This document shows positions 1-10,600 of a stretch of 64,000 nucleotides of DNA, piece by piece (position 1 is the stretch's first letter; each line of letters starts with the position of its first letter). A program made the position numbers and the translations under genes. Source of the DNA: Podarcis raffonei (lineage: Eukaryota; Chordata; Lepidosauria; Squamata; Lacertidae); NCBI RefSeq assembly GCF_027172205.1, contig NC_070616.1, positions 15,180,001 to 15,244,000 on the forward strand, read 5' to 3'. The notes beneath the pieces were generated by a model that had not been told where the DNA came from, did no database searches, and saw nothing but the letters and a program-made list of their open reading frames with translations.

Positions 1-3000
1 GTGGATACCCCTTCACCTTCCCCCCTATATGGTGACAGTAATGACCTGTGGAATACTGGGTGCAGTTTCATGTGGTTCGGTAACCGGAGTCTGAAAGCCA
101 CTGGGTTGACCTGTTGGATGACCTCAAATGGTCCCAATCTTTTGGGTCTCAATTTCTTGCAACCCCCCTTGAACGGCAACCCTTGGGTTGATAGCCAGAC
201 CTGACTCCCCACCCTAATGGTTTCACCTTCCCTTCTGCTCTTGTCTGCCTGCCTCTTATATTCTTCTTTGGCCCTTTCTAAGTTGAGTTGGAGTTGACGA
301 TGGATCGCTTCCATTTCTTCTACAAAATGTTCAGCGGCCGGGACACTCCATCTCTCCCCTCCTCCCCCTGGAAACGCCCTGGGGTGGTACCCATAATTAG
401 CGAAAAAGGGGCTCATCCCGGTGGACACATTCTCTGCATTATTGTAAGCAAATTCCGCTAGCGCCAACTTTTCGACCCAATCGTTCTCTCTGTCATTGAC
501 ATAACACCTCAGGTATTGTTGGAGGATACCGTTTGCCCTCTCCGCCTGCCCATTGGTCTCAGGGTGCCTGGCAGTCGAAAAGTTGACCTCTACGTGCAAC
601 AAGCTCATAAGTTTCCTCCAGAATCTGGACGTGAACTGTTTCCCTCTGTCGGAGACCACCCTCAAGGGGGCGCCATGCAGCCTAAAAATATGTTCTACAA
701 ACAATTTCGCTGTCTCTTCCGCCGTGACTGCATGTGAGCAAGCTACAAAGTGACCCATCTTAGTTAACAGGTCTACTACGACTAGTATGGCGGTTTTCCC
801 CTGGGATTTAGGCAGATCCGTCATAAAATCTATCGATACCGCCTCCCACGGTCGTTCTGGTGTGGGTAACGGTTCTAATAACCCCGCTGGTGCCCGCCTT
901 TCTCCTTTGGCTCTCTGGCATTGGTCACACCTTCTCACATACTCCCGTACATCCTCCCTCACCTTGGGCCACCAAAACTCCCTGGTCACCAACCACATGG
1001 TCTTGTGTTGCCCAAAATGCCCCGCTGTGGGATTGTCGTGCAGCTGTTTGAGTACTCTCCCCCTCAATTCCCCTTCGGGTATATATAGAGCCCCTTTGTA
1101 ATACAATGCCCCGTTTCTTTCTTCAAAACCTCCGGGGTCTTCTCCCTCTCTCCTTAAACCTCTGAGCTTATCCTGGGCGTATTCATCATTTACCGTTCCC
1201 TCTACCAGCTCCCTTTGCCCCACCCAGGCCGCCCCACACACCCAGTGGTCCTCTGGGATAATATGTCTCTCTTCAGGCGCTCCCTCCCCCTCCAAATATT
1301 CAGGTTTGCGAGAGAGAGCGTCCGCTCTGATGTTTTCTGGACCTGGCACATAGCAGATTTCAAAATGGAATTTGGAGAACTCCTGGGCCCATCTCACTTG
1401 TCGTTGGTTGAGCACTCGTGCCGTTCTCCAATACTCCAAATTCTTGTGGTCCGTACACACTTGCACCTTATGCTGTGCGCCAATTAGTAAGTGTCTCCAT
1501 CTCCGGAACGCTTCGTGAATGGCGAGTAGTTCTCGGTCATATACGGTGTAGTTCCTCTCGGATTTGTTCAGCTTACGCGAAAAGAAGGCACAAGGTCTCC
1601 ATTCCGACTTATTGCTCCCTGGCTGAAGCAGCACCGCCCCCACCGCCCGGTCTGAGGCATCAGTTTCCACTCTCATGGGTTTTTGTAAATCCACATGCAG
1701 GAGCTGTTCTTCCGAAGCGAATGCCCTTTTCAATTCCTCAAATGCTTGCTCCGCCTCCGCCGTCCAAACGAATTTCTTCTTGCTGCTTAGACAGTCCGTG
1801 ATGGGAGCCGTTAAGTGGGCAAAGTTCTTGATGAATTTACGGTAAAAGTTCCCAAACCCTAAGAACCTTTGCACATCCTTTTTCGTTTTTGGTGTCTTCC
1901 ATTCCAGCACCGCCTGGACCTTGCCTGGATCCATGGCTAATCCCTTGTCTGATAAGCGGTACCCCAGGAATTCCACCTCCTTGGTGTGAAACTGACACTT
2001 CTCCAATTTCACCCACAGCTGGTTTGCTTGCAGCTGGCTCAGCACTTCCCTGACATCCTTTACATGCTGCTCCTCATTCTCTGAATATATCAGCACGTCA
2101 TCGAGGAAGGCCACGCAATTCTTGTAGAGCAAAGGTCCCAGGACATGGTTCATGAGCGATTGAAAACAGGCGGAGCCTGATTGTAATCCGAATGGCATAA
2201 CGAGATATTCAAAAGCCCCCAAAGGGGTGAACATGGTGGTTTTCCATTCATCCCCTTTCTTTATTCGTATCAGGTTGTATGCCCCTCTCAGGTCCAATTT
2301 CGTGAATATCTTTCCCTTCCTCACCCTGGTCAAAATGTCATCAATCCTGGGCATGGGGAAAGTCACTGGTTCTGACACGGCATTTAGCCGCCTGTAATCC
2401 ACTACAAGCTGGGGTTTATCCGTGTTTTTTTTGTCCACAAAAAACACTGGGCTCCCCCCCACCGCTCTGGACTCTCTGATGAAGCCCCTCTTCAGGTTTT
2501 TATCAATAAACTCCCTTAACTCCTGCATTTCCCTGTCTGACATGGCGTACAGCTTGCCCACGGGGAGCTGGGCCCCAGGGACCAGGTTAATTTGGCAGTC
2601 AAAGTCTCTATGCGGTGGTAGTTTATCTGCTTCCCTTTCGCTGAAGACCTTGCTCAGATCAGCGTATTGTTTGGGCACCTTCCCTTTGTCTGCCACTTCC
2701 GTCCCTGCTAGAAAGGCTTTTGCCCCTTCTGGCACCTTTCCCTCTCTGCAATGTTCCAGGCAATGTGCTGACCCAAAGGAGACCACTCTCTGATGCCAGC
2801 CCACTAGCGGGTCATGCAACGCTAGCCAGCTCATTCCCAAAATGACGGGAGCCCCTCCCAGGGTGGCCACATTGAACGCTATCCTTTCGGTGTGCCTGGC
2901 CACCCTCATAACCATTGGGACGGTCTGTAGACTAACTTCTCCTCCCAACAGCTCCCTCCCATCGATCGTGGTCACCTGCAGGGGGTTGCTTAAAGGGAGT

Positions 3001-3157
3001 GTCTGTATCTGGTGTTCAGCTGCAAACTCCTTACTCATAAAATTACAGGAGCTGCCTGAGTCCAACAGCGCCTTTGTCTTTAGTGGGTATCCGTTTGCCA
3101 GCTCTAGCAACACCTCTATTACTAGGGCTGGTCTTGGAGGTTCCGGAGTGGGCACTT
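1..3157 (-). CDS. Gypsy pol region: protease, RT, RNase H, integrase (fossil element)
   Basis: Antisense translation shows a protease DSG motif near 3055-3063, the reverse transcriptase FLDD motif near 2095-2105 followed by LIYSE, an RNase H segment with TDAS near 1650 and DREL/TDHKNLE further on, an HHCC-type zinc domain near 1000-1120, and integrase core motifs IDFMTDLP (about 815-840), SDRGKQF (about 645-665) and HPETNGQAE (about 545-570). HPVFHRSLL close to the window start is the segment that precedes the chromodomain in chromoviruses. It follows gag directly, as expected for a gag-pol element. It looks whole where visible. Confidence 0.82.
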
Positions 3158-4171
3158 TTACTGCTCCTTGGCCTGGCTGCAGTGCCCTGACGGTGGCAGC
3201 CAGGCGTTGGCTTTTACTGGCTCCTGGACTCCCTCCTCCTTCCCCCCAACAGCTCCCGCCATCCCTTGCCATTCCTTTCTTTGCGGGCAGACTCTGGCAA
3301 AGTGACCTGGCTGCTGGCAGAGATAACATTTCTTGGCGCTCTTTCCCTCCTTCTTCCTCCCTTCACTGGGATTTGAAACTGCGCGCGCGCGCGCTGTTCC
3401 AACTTCCATCGGCTCTCCTGGCGGGAAACTTGGCTCTGGAATCTCTGGAATGCGGAAATCCCTCCAACGCTCTCCTTTCCCCTCCCGCTTCTCCAAGGCT
3501 CTTGCCTCCTGGCGCGCTCCAATGGTCAGCGCTGATTTGGTCAGCTGGTCCATAGACTCCGCCCTGGGCGCCCGGGAAAGTTCGTCTTTCACCGCCGAAG
3601 AAAGCCCTTCTTCAAAGAGCATTTGAATGGGTTCCGCCGATAGGTCCCATCCCAATTTATGTATCAACATGGTAAACTCAGTCCAGTACTCACGAACCGA
3701 TCGGCTCCCCTGTTTGCAAGCCATTAATTGTCTGCGCACCAGTCCCTGTTCAATCTCGCTGGAAAACATCAAATCCATGGCGCGAAAAAACTTCCTTGTG
3801 TCCTTCAGCATTTCACTATTCCCTGCCATCAGGGGTCTAACCCAGTCTCTCGCCCCTCCTTCGAGATGGCCAATCACAAACGCCACTCGCGATGCCTCGT
3901 CGGGAAAGTCGTTAAACTGCAGCTCGAGAGCATACTGCATCTCTGTCCTAAAGGCTTGATAGTTCCTGGGGTCCCCCCCAAACTTCTGCACCAATCCTGG
4001 CATCTTTCTTGCTAGTGGGGCGCCTTTTGTCTTATCTGCATCCTGTGCCCTCCTTTCCTCTAGCCTCGCCGTTTGCAGCGCTAGCTGGAGCTCCAACACC
4101 CTGTACCTTTCTTCCAGGCTTGGACCCTCTCCAGCTCCTCCTGCTCCCCCGGCTCCGGCTGGGTTGCTCAT
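3158..4171 (-). CDS. Gypsy gag with CCHC zinc knuckle (fossil element)
   Basis: One antisense open frame of about 337 codons from the ATG at 4169-4171; another in-frame ATG lies 5 codons upstream. It opens with a Gly/Ala-rich stretch, continues through a Gypsy-type capsid region (motifs such as FGGDPRNYQAF and GARDWVRPL), and ends with a CX2CX4HX4C knuckle (CYLCQQPGHFARVC) near 3290-3330. These are the standard parts of a Ty3/Gypsy nucleocapsid-capsid protein, which packages the element RNA. The frame looks whole. Confidence 0.82.
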   Translation of the reverse strand: MSNPAGAGGAGGAGEGPSLEERYRVLELQLALQTARLEERRAQDADKTKGAPLARKMPGLVQKFGGDPRNYQAFRTEMQYALELQFNDFPDEASRVAFVIGHLEGGARDWVRPLMAGNSEMLKDTRKFFRAMDLMFSSEIEQGLVRRQLMACKQGSRSVREYWTEFTMLIHKLGWDLSAEPIQMLFEEGLSSAVKDELSRAPRAESMDQLTKSALTIGARQEARALEKREGKGERWRDFRIPEIPEPSFPPGEPMEVGTARARAVSNPSEGRKKEGKSAKKCYLCQQPGHFARVCPQRKEWQGMAGAVGGKEEGVQEPVKANAWLPPSGHCSQAKEQ

Positions 4172-4194
4172 GATGCCTCTTTGCACAAGCTGCT

Positions 4195-4611
4195 TTCAGG
4201 GACTGTCCGATTGCTGTGATGGGATGGTGAGCTGCTTGTGCATAAAATCCTAGTCCCTCAGAGTTTGGCTAAGTCCACAAACCTCTGTCTCTGACGGAGC
4301 TCCTTAAGCATGGCTCCATCAGTCGCTCGTTGAATCGGACAGTGGGCGTTTACGGAACTTCTTCCAGCATAAAAGCTCCTTAACGGAAACGCGTCTTCTG
4401 GACTCTCGGCGTGACAGTTTCCGGTGAGGGGTGGGTGTCCCTACAGGAGGTCTTGAAACCTCCCCACTGTTTTCGCTTGAAGTGTCTCTGAGCCCTCCCT
4501 CCGACTCACTTTCCCTTGGAACTCCACTTCTCCCCCTGCTGGTCCCCTCCTCAGCTGAATGGTCTCTCTCACCCTCTGTGAGCCCTTTCACCTCCTGCGT
4601 CTCAGATGGCA
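4195..4611 (-). repeat. 5' LTR and leader of the Gypsy element (approximate limits)
   Basis: The non-coding block between the gag start and flanking CR1 sequence is the expected place of the 5' LTR and primer-binding region of the antisense element. Read on the minus strand it would begin with TG at about 4611. The partner LTR lies left of the window, so the limits rest only on position and on the abrupt return to CR1 sequence. Confidence 0.5.
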
Positions 4612-4612
4612 G

Positions 4613-5092
4613 TTCCCTGACAATTAGGAAGAACTTCCTGGCAGTAAGAGCTGTTCACAGTGTTAGAAACTCAGATATATAATCTAGGCATGAAATGGCT
4701 CCTTAAATCAGGATTACAGCACCAAAACAGAATGCCTAGTTGCCATTTTTGGGCCAGACAGCTTTGATTGTGCAGATAAAATATAATGGATAGAATTCTA
4801 CAAGATGTATTGCTAGTGTTTGGAAACAGTCAAGACTAAAAGATCCACAGGCATGCATTTCCAGATGGTCCTTGGTTGCAAATGGCTGATAGCCACGTGC
4901 AAAATGCACCTCATGCCTGGCAGATTTCAAACACTGGCTGTTTGACAATGGAACAGACTACCTCGGAAGGTGGTGGACTCTCCTTCATTGGAGGTTTTTA
5001 TACAGGTTGGATGGCAATCTGTCAGGTATTCTTTAGCTGTCATTGCTGTGTTTCAAGGGTTTGGACTAGATGACACTTGGGTGACTCATAAC
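4613..5092 (+). mobile_element. CR1 LINE 3' end, interrupted by a hAT MITE
   Basis: Two pieces, about 4613-4657 and 4945-5092, together give the well-known CR1 3' segment (ATTAGGAAGAACTTCCTG, AGCTGTT, ACCTCGGAAGGTGGTGGA, GGTTGGATGGC, GGACTAGATGA). The break between them holds the inverted-repeat element at 4658-4936. The left piece begins where the Gypsy LTR ends. Confidence 0.75.
4658..4936. mobile_element. hAT-type MITE nested in CR1
   Basis: A 279-bp insert with related inverted ends (CAGTGTTAGAAACTC at the left, the complement of CAGTGTTTGAAATCT at the right). It is flanked by an imperfect 8-bp duplication, gctgttca (4650-4657) and gctgtttg (4937-4944). End sequence and 8-bp target duplication fit the hAT superfamily. 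No coding capacity is visible. Confidence 0.72.
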
Positions 5093-5264
5093 ATAGGAAA
5101 CACATGGGGATGTTATTTATTTGATAAAAGCATTTTTATCAGCTAAAAAATGTTCCCAGAGCATCTTGTGAATGTCAGTGATAAGACTGTCCTTGCCCTC
5201 AGGCTTAAATCTGAAAGACATGACACAAAAAGAAAAGGAATTGGGAGGAGGAAAAAGCAAATTC

Positions 5265-7426
5265 TTTTTTTTAAAAAAAAGATACTTATTAAAGTTTCCA
5301 ATTTTTATACAAACAAAAAGAAAAAAGCAAAAAAGTTTAAAAACTCATAAAATTCACAATACTTAGTTTTCAATGACATATTTCCCTGACCTCCTCATAC
5401 CTCCCCTTCTTGTATTCCAATTCAAATTATTTATTCAGCAAATCCTTATCTCAAAGCATTACAGCTAAAAACCCCTTGATTTCTATCCGACATCATTCAA
5501 CATTCATTAATTTTACAATATTTCTGTAGATAGTCCTTGAATTTCTTCCAATCTTCTTCCGCCGATTCTTCTCCCTGGTCACGGATTCTGCCAGTCATTT
5601 CTGCCAATCCCATGCAGTCAATCATCTTCATCTGCCATTCTTCCAGAGTGGGTAAATCTTGCGTCTTCCAGTACTTTGCAATAAGTATTCTTGCTGCTGT
5701 TGTGGCATACATAAAGAAAGTTCTATCCTTTTTTGACACCAACTGGCCGACCATGCCCAAGAGAAAGGCCTCTGGTTTCTTCAAGAAGGTATATTTAAAT
5801 ACCTTTTTCAATTCGTTATAGATCATTTCCCAGAAAGCCTTAATCTTAGGGCACGTCCACCAAAGGTGAAATAATGTACCTTCATTTTCTTTGCATTTCC
5901 AACATTTATTGTTGGGCAAATGGTAAATTTTTGCAAGCTTGACTGGGGTCATGTACCACCTGTATATCATTTTCATAATATTTTCTCTTAAGGCATTACA
6001 TGCTGTAAATTTCATCCCAGTGGTCCACAACTGTTCCCAGTCAGCAAACATAATGTTATGTCCAACATCTTGTGCCCATTTGATCATAGCAGATTTGACC
6101 GTCTCATCCTGAGTGTTCCATTTCAACAGCAAGTTATACATTTTTGACAAAATCTTAGTTTTGGGTTCTAACAGTTCTGTTTCCAATTTAGATTTTTCCA
6201 CCTGGAAGCCAACTTTCTTATCCAAATTGTAAGCCTCCATTATCTGATAATAATGAAGCCAGTCTTGCACTTTGTTTTTTAGTTTCTCAAAACTCTGCAG
6301 TTTCAGTCTATCTCCTTCTTGTTCCAAAATTTCCCAATACTTCGGCCATTTGGCCTCCATATTGAGCTTTCGCTTCCATTGGTGACAACCACCTTGGGGT
6401 TTTATTTTCCAATAAATCTTTATATCTAATCCAAACATTAAACAATGCTTTCCTAACAATATGGTTTTTAAATGCTTTATGTGTTTTAACCTTGTCATAC
6501 CACAAATATGCATGCCACCCAAAAACGTTGTTAAAACCTTCTAGATCCAAAATGTCTGTGTTCTCAAGAAGCAGCCAGTCTTTCAACCAGCAGAACGCTG
6601 CTGATTCATAGTAAAGTTTAAAGTCTGGAAGGGCAAATCCACCCCTTTCCTTTGCATCAGTTAATATCTTAAATTTTATTCTGGGCTTCTTGCCCTGTCA
6701 GACAAATTTAGAAATGTCTTTCTGCCACTTCTTGAAACAGTCCATCTTGTCCACAATTTGCAATGTTTGAAACAAAAACAACATTCTAGGCAATACATTC
6801 ATCTTTATAGCTGCAATTCGACCCAACAAGGAAAGCTTCAAGTTTGACCAAATTTCTAAGTCTTTTTTCACTTCCAACCAACATTTTTCATAGTTATCTT
6901 TAAACAAATTCCCATTTTTAGCTGTCATGTTAATCCCCAGGTATTTCACTTTCTTAACCACAGTCAAACCTGTTTCATTCTGAAACTTCTCTCTTTCAGT
7001 CAATGTTAAATTTTTCTCTAAAACGTTAGTTTTTGACTTGTTCAATTTGAATCCTGCGACCTGACCAAATTCTTGAATTAGTTCTAAAACTCTTTTAGTA
7101 CTAGATTCTGGCTCCTGTAACGTCAAAACTAGGTCATCTGCAAATGCTCTCAGTTTATACTGTTTAGCTCCGACCTGTATACCTTTAACCATCCGGTCCC
7201 TTCTAATCATGTTCAGCAGGACCTCCAGGACCGATATAAAAAGCAATGGGGAAATTGGGCATCCCTGTCGTGTCCCTTTTTCTATCTTAAATTGTTCCGT
7301 AACCACATTGTTTACAATTAATTTAGCCTTTTGTTCAGAATATATTGCACCTTTACCATTCTCAAAACCTTGGCCTACCCCCATACCCTGTAAGTTCTTT
7401 TTCATAAAACTCCAATAAATATTGTC
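5265..7426 (-). mobile_element. L1 LINE, 5'-truncated, with 11-bp target site duplication
   Basis: Antisense ORF2 C-terminal half of an L1: RT palm motif AFADDLVL near 7120, then the TRQGCPISPLLF segment upstream of it, thumb and the Cys-rich tail (CWKC...HLWWTCPKIKAFW). Open stretches are 7405-6698, 6586-6308 and 6522-5497. A TGA replaces a Trp codon near 6697 and the frame shifts once near 6350, so it is dead. Directly flanking copies of aaagcaaattc at 5254-5264 and 7427-7437 are the target duplication, and a short T run at 5265-5272 is the poly(A) tail in antisense. It lies in a NIPSNAP2 intron, 150 bp upstream of the first visible exon. Confidence 0.9.
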
Positions 7427-7586
7427 AAAGCAAATTCAGACTGGAATGGATAGATTTCAAGTAGATGGAAAAGTTGTTGGTGTTCCATTGGAGGCCCTGC
7501 AATCCCATCTCTTTTCTCTCCTTCAGCTTGATGGAATGGCTATTGTAATTATGTTCCATTTTGCTTCTGCTTTTTTTAAAGTCAAG

Positions 7587-7676
7587 AGGTGCTGCCAAAG
7601 ATCCACGAAGGGAAGGAATATCCATGTACACTGGTGGGGACGTGGAACACGTGGTACGGAGAGCAAGATCAGGCTG
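7587..7676 (+). CDS. NIPSNAP2: NIPSNAP2 exon (first in window)
   Basis: Encodes [18 protein letters not shown] then [12 protein letters not shown]. The exon starts with the last two bases of the Glu codon after a CAAG acceptor and ends in phase 1 before GTAGGA. Confidence 0.9.
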
Positions 7677-10600
7677 GTAGGAGATAAGACGTACAACAGA
7701 ATGCACAACTGCGCTAATGATGTGTGCTTGTGATAGGGGCCCTCTTCCAGCCAGGATGGGAACCTGCAGGATGTGGGGCAAGGTCTGGGGACAGTGGACA
7801 ACCAACACCAGCAGCAGTGAGCAGAGAGCCTCTAACAAGCCCAGGAAGATTCCCAGAGAAAATGGACATTTATCCATCAAAACTCAGAGCCTCAACAGAA
7901 TCCTTATGTCCCCAATGTAACCAATGTAACCTTGCCTGAATGTTCTTCAGGCAAGGTTGCAGGGAATGTAAAGGTGCTGCTCTGGCACAGACCCAGGCAC
8001 TGCAGAACCATCAAATGGTTTCAGATTGCATCTTCTTCCTTCTCCAACAGCTCCTGAGAATAAGCACCCTTGCATAGCTGGCAGGCTGGTTCAGACACAT
8101 TCAGAGTTGCCACTCCCAAGTCTGGACATGCCACTCCCAAGTCTAGACACTCCCCATCACAGATGGGTCTTGCAGTTCTTTCAGGGGACTGGGCAATTTC
8201 ATGGTCCACGTGACCTTCTTGGCAGAGGATGCTGGCTCAAATTCTGTATCAGAAAGGCCTGAGTGACTGGGTAACAGTTTGCAGCCTTCCTCTGATTGGT
8301 AGAGCTATGGTTCTTTTCTTTTTTCTTTTTACAAACTTTATATACTACTAACTCAACAGAAAGCCTCTAGGTGGTTTACAGCCACTCTTTGCTGCCCACC
8401 CCCACCCAAACACATTCATTTCAGTGGGGCTTGTGTAGGATATCTTCCCCAGGGCATTGTCCCATTTATCTTTTTTGTTTGGCCTCTGACTTCTGCTGGT
8501 GGAGAAAGAAAATTATACAGTGGTACCTCGACTTAAGAACTTAATTTGTTCTGGAGGTCCGTTCTTAACCTGAAACTGTTCTTAACCTGAAGCACCACTT
8601 TAGCTAATGGGGCTTGCTGCACCGCCGCCACACGATTTCTGTTCTCATCCTGAAGCAAAGTTCTTAACCTGAGGTACTATTTCTGGGTTAGCAGAGCCTG
8701 TAACCTGAAGCGTCTGTAACCCGAGGTACCACTGTATAGGCTTAAGGAAGGACAGTGACCAGTGAATAAATCCTGGAGCGCCGCATCCAGTCAGTGTAAA
8801 CAGTACTGAGCTAGATGGATGAATAATCTGACTCAGTATAAGGCATGTTCCTAGGCACTGAGAGAAAGTGAGAGGGCTAACCACTCTCATGGTGTGCTGG
8901 GAAAAGGGTGCTGGTGGCCACCAGGATTGGAAAGAAAGAGCTAGGTGAAATAACAATGGGATACAAGATTTGGCCAGGAAGAAGCTGACGTTTGAGGAGT
9001 CTGTTTTGAATCTCCAGTAGGGAAGGGAGACTCTTAAATATGCCACTTTTCATTTCAGTTCATCTGTGGCGGTATGAGGGAGGCTATCCAGCTCTTACAG
9101 AGGTCATGAGTAAGCTTCGACATGATAAGGTAAGTCCTAGCATAAAAGATTGGACTTCATCAGCCTGATCCTTAAAAGTCACTTTGCCTCTCAAACTTAA
9201 CAGTTTATTGCAAAACAACAACAACAACAACTCCATTGTCAAGGACTCCCAGAGTTTGTGTATCAAACCAGGATACACTCTTTGAGTTTGGTGTCCTCCT
9301 AGTATTAAGCTCTTAATATCCCAACTGATGAAGCATAAACTAGATAATTTAAAAAATAAATGCATGTGATCTTGCCTTGTCATTGTAAGGATTTTTCATT
9401 TTATTTTTAGGGGTTTGGGGAGTTTCGCAAAGAGAGGGGAAACATGCTTCTCTCCCGCAAGAATCAGCTGCTGTTGGAGTTCAGTTTTTGGAATGAGCCT
9501 GTTCCGAGGACAGGGCCTAATATCTACGAACTGAGGTCTTATCAACTCCGTGTGAGTGTCTTTATGTATTCATAGAATAGTCATTCCCTCCCTTCCTCCC
9601 TCTCTCTGTGTGTGTCCTTGCGTTCATGAGACCTTTAAGAGCGAGACTGCATTCACTCTTTGTCAGGCTAGCCTTTAAATTTGTTATGAGAATCCATCTG
9701 GTAGACAAGTTAGCAGGTTGATTCCTGCCAGAAAGGGATAACAGAGAGCACATTGCAACTCTTTTTCATTGATTTTCCTTTTTTCTCTTAGAAGTTCTGC
9801 CTTTTGAACAGTAAAGGTTACATTTGCTAACAGTGCAATCCTATATGTTTTTACTGAGAAGCAAGCTTATTGTTTATTTATCAAATATATTCAGTGTATA
9901 TATCATATTTCTGACAGAAATGCTCCCTATCAATGTCAACAGGCACTGGAAATAAAAATTGGGACATTGAAAAAAGTATTTGAGGGAATTCTGGTCTTAA
10001 AGTGATTACGTACCGTAATTGCCTCATGTCTTTTGGGCTGAGTCTTTTTTGTTACTGATTAGAATCCAAAAACCTTTCTGGAGGCAGGAGAGAAAGCCCA
10101 CATCTACTTCCCAATTGCAACGGGGGAGGGAATGGAGGGTATCATTCTCTTAGAGTCACCTGCTCTGTATTTCTTTTATCCCCCCAGCCTGGAACAATGA
10201 TTGAATGGGGCAACTACTGGTAAGTGTCCCTTGCTATGCTGGGCTCCCCTCAATTCCAAATACCATTTTGAGACATGGACAGAGCTGCCCATTTGTCAAT
10301 CACTTGGACTTGCCATGTGCGTTGATTACAGATGAAAGTGTGCTCTGGATTCTTTTCTTTCTTCCTTTGCAGTAGCAGTTTGGATTCAAGCCACATCTGC
10401 AAAGGAAGATATTTCCTTTGCAGCTCAGCTTGAATTCAAGGTGTTACCTGCAGAAGAGGAAATTGTGGCAGAGCAGAGGACAGGGTGGAGTGGGGTGGAA
10501 GAGGTGAGGCTGCAGGCCAGATAAAATGGTACACTAGCTAGGCACAGAATCTGGTTGGTTTTTTAAGTTTTTCAAATCACTGGGGATGAGGGGTTCATGA

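Larger units (their letters stand above)
1..4611 (-). mobile_element. Ty3/Gypsy LTR retrotransposon (chromovirus-like), left end off the window
   Basis: An antisense LTR element whose parts read from right to left: one LTR (about 4195-4611), gag, protease, reverse transcriptase, RNase H and integrase. The window starts near the end of integrase, so the second LTR is outside. The visible coding part looks whole, which suggests a young insertion, but LTR-LTR divergence cannot be measured here. The right edge abuts sequence that matches a CR1 copy starting at about 4612, so the element seems to have landed in a CR1 inside a NIPSNAP2 intron. LTR limits are approximate. Confidence 0.85.

Noticed and set aside
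2422-3555. Long plus-strand open frames (123, 237, 97 codons)
   Set aside because: They are the antisense shadow of the Gypsy gag-pol region; no homology and the motifs lie on the other strand.
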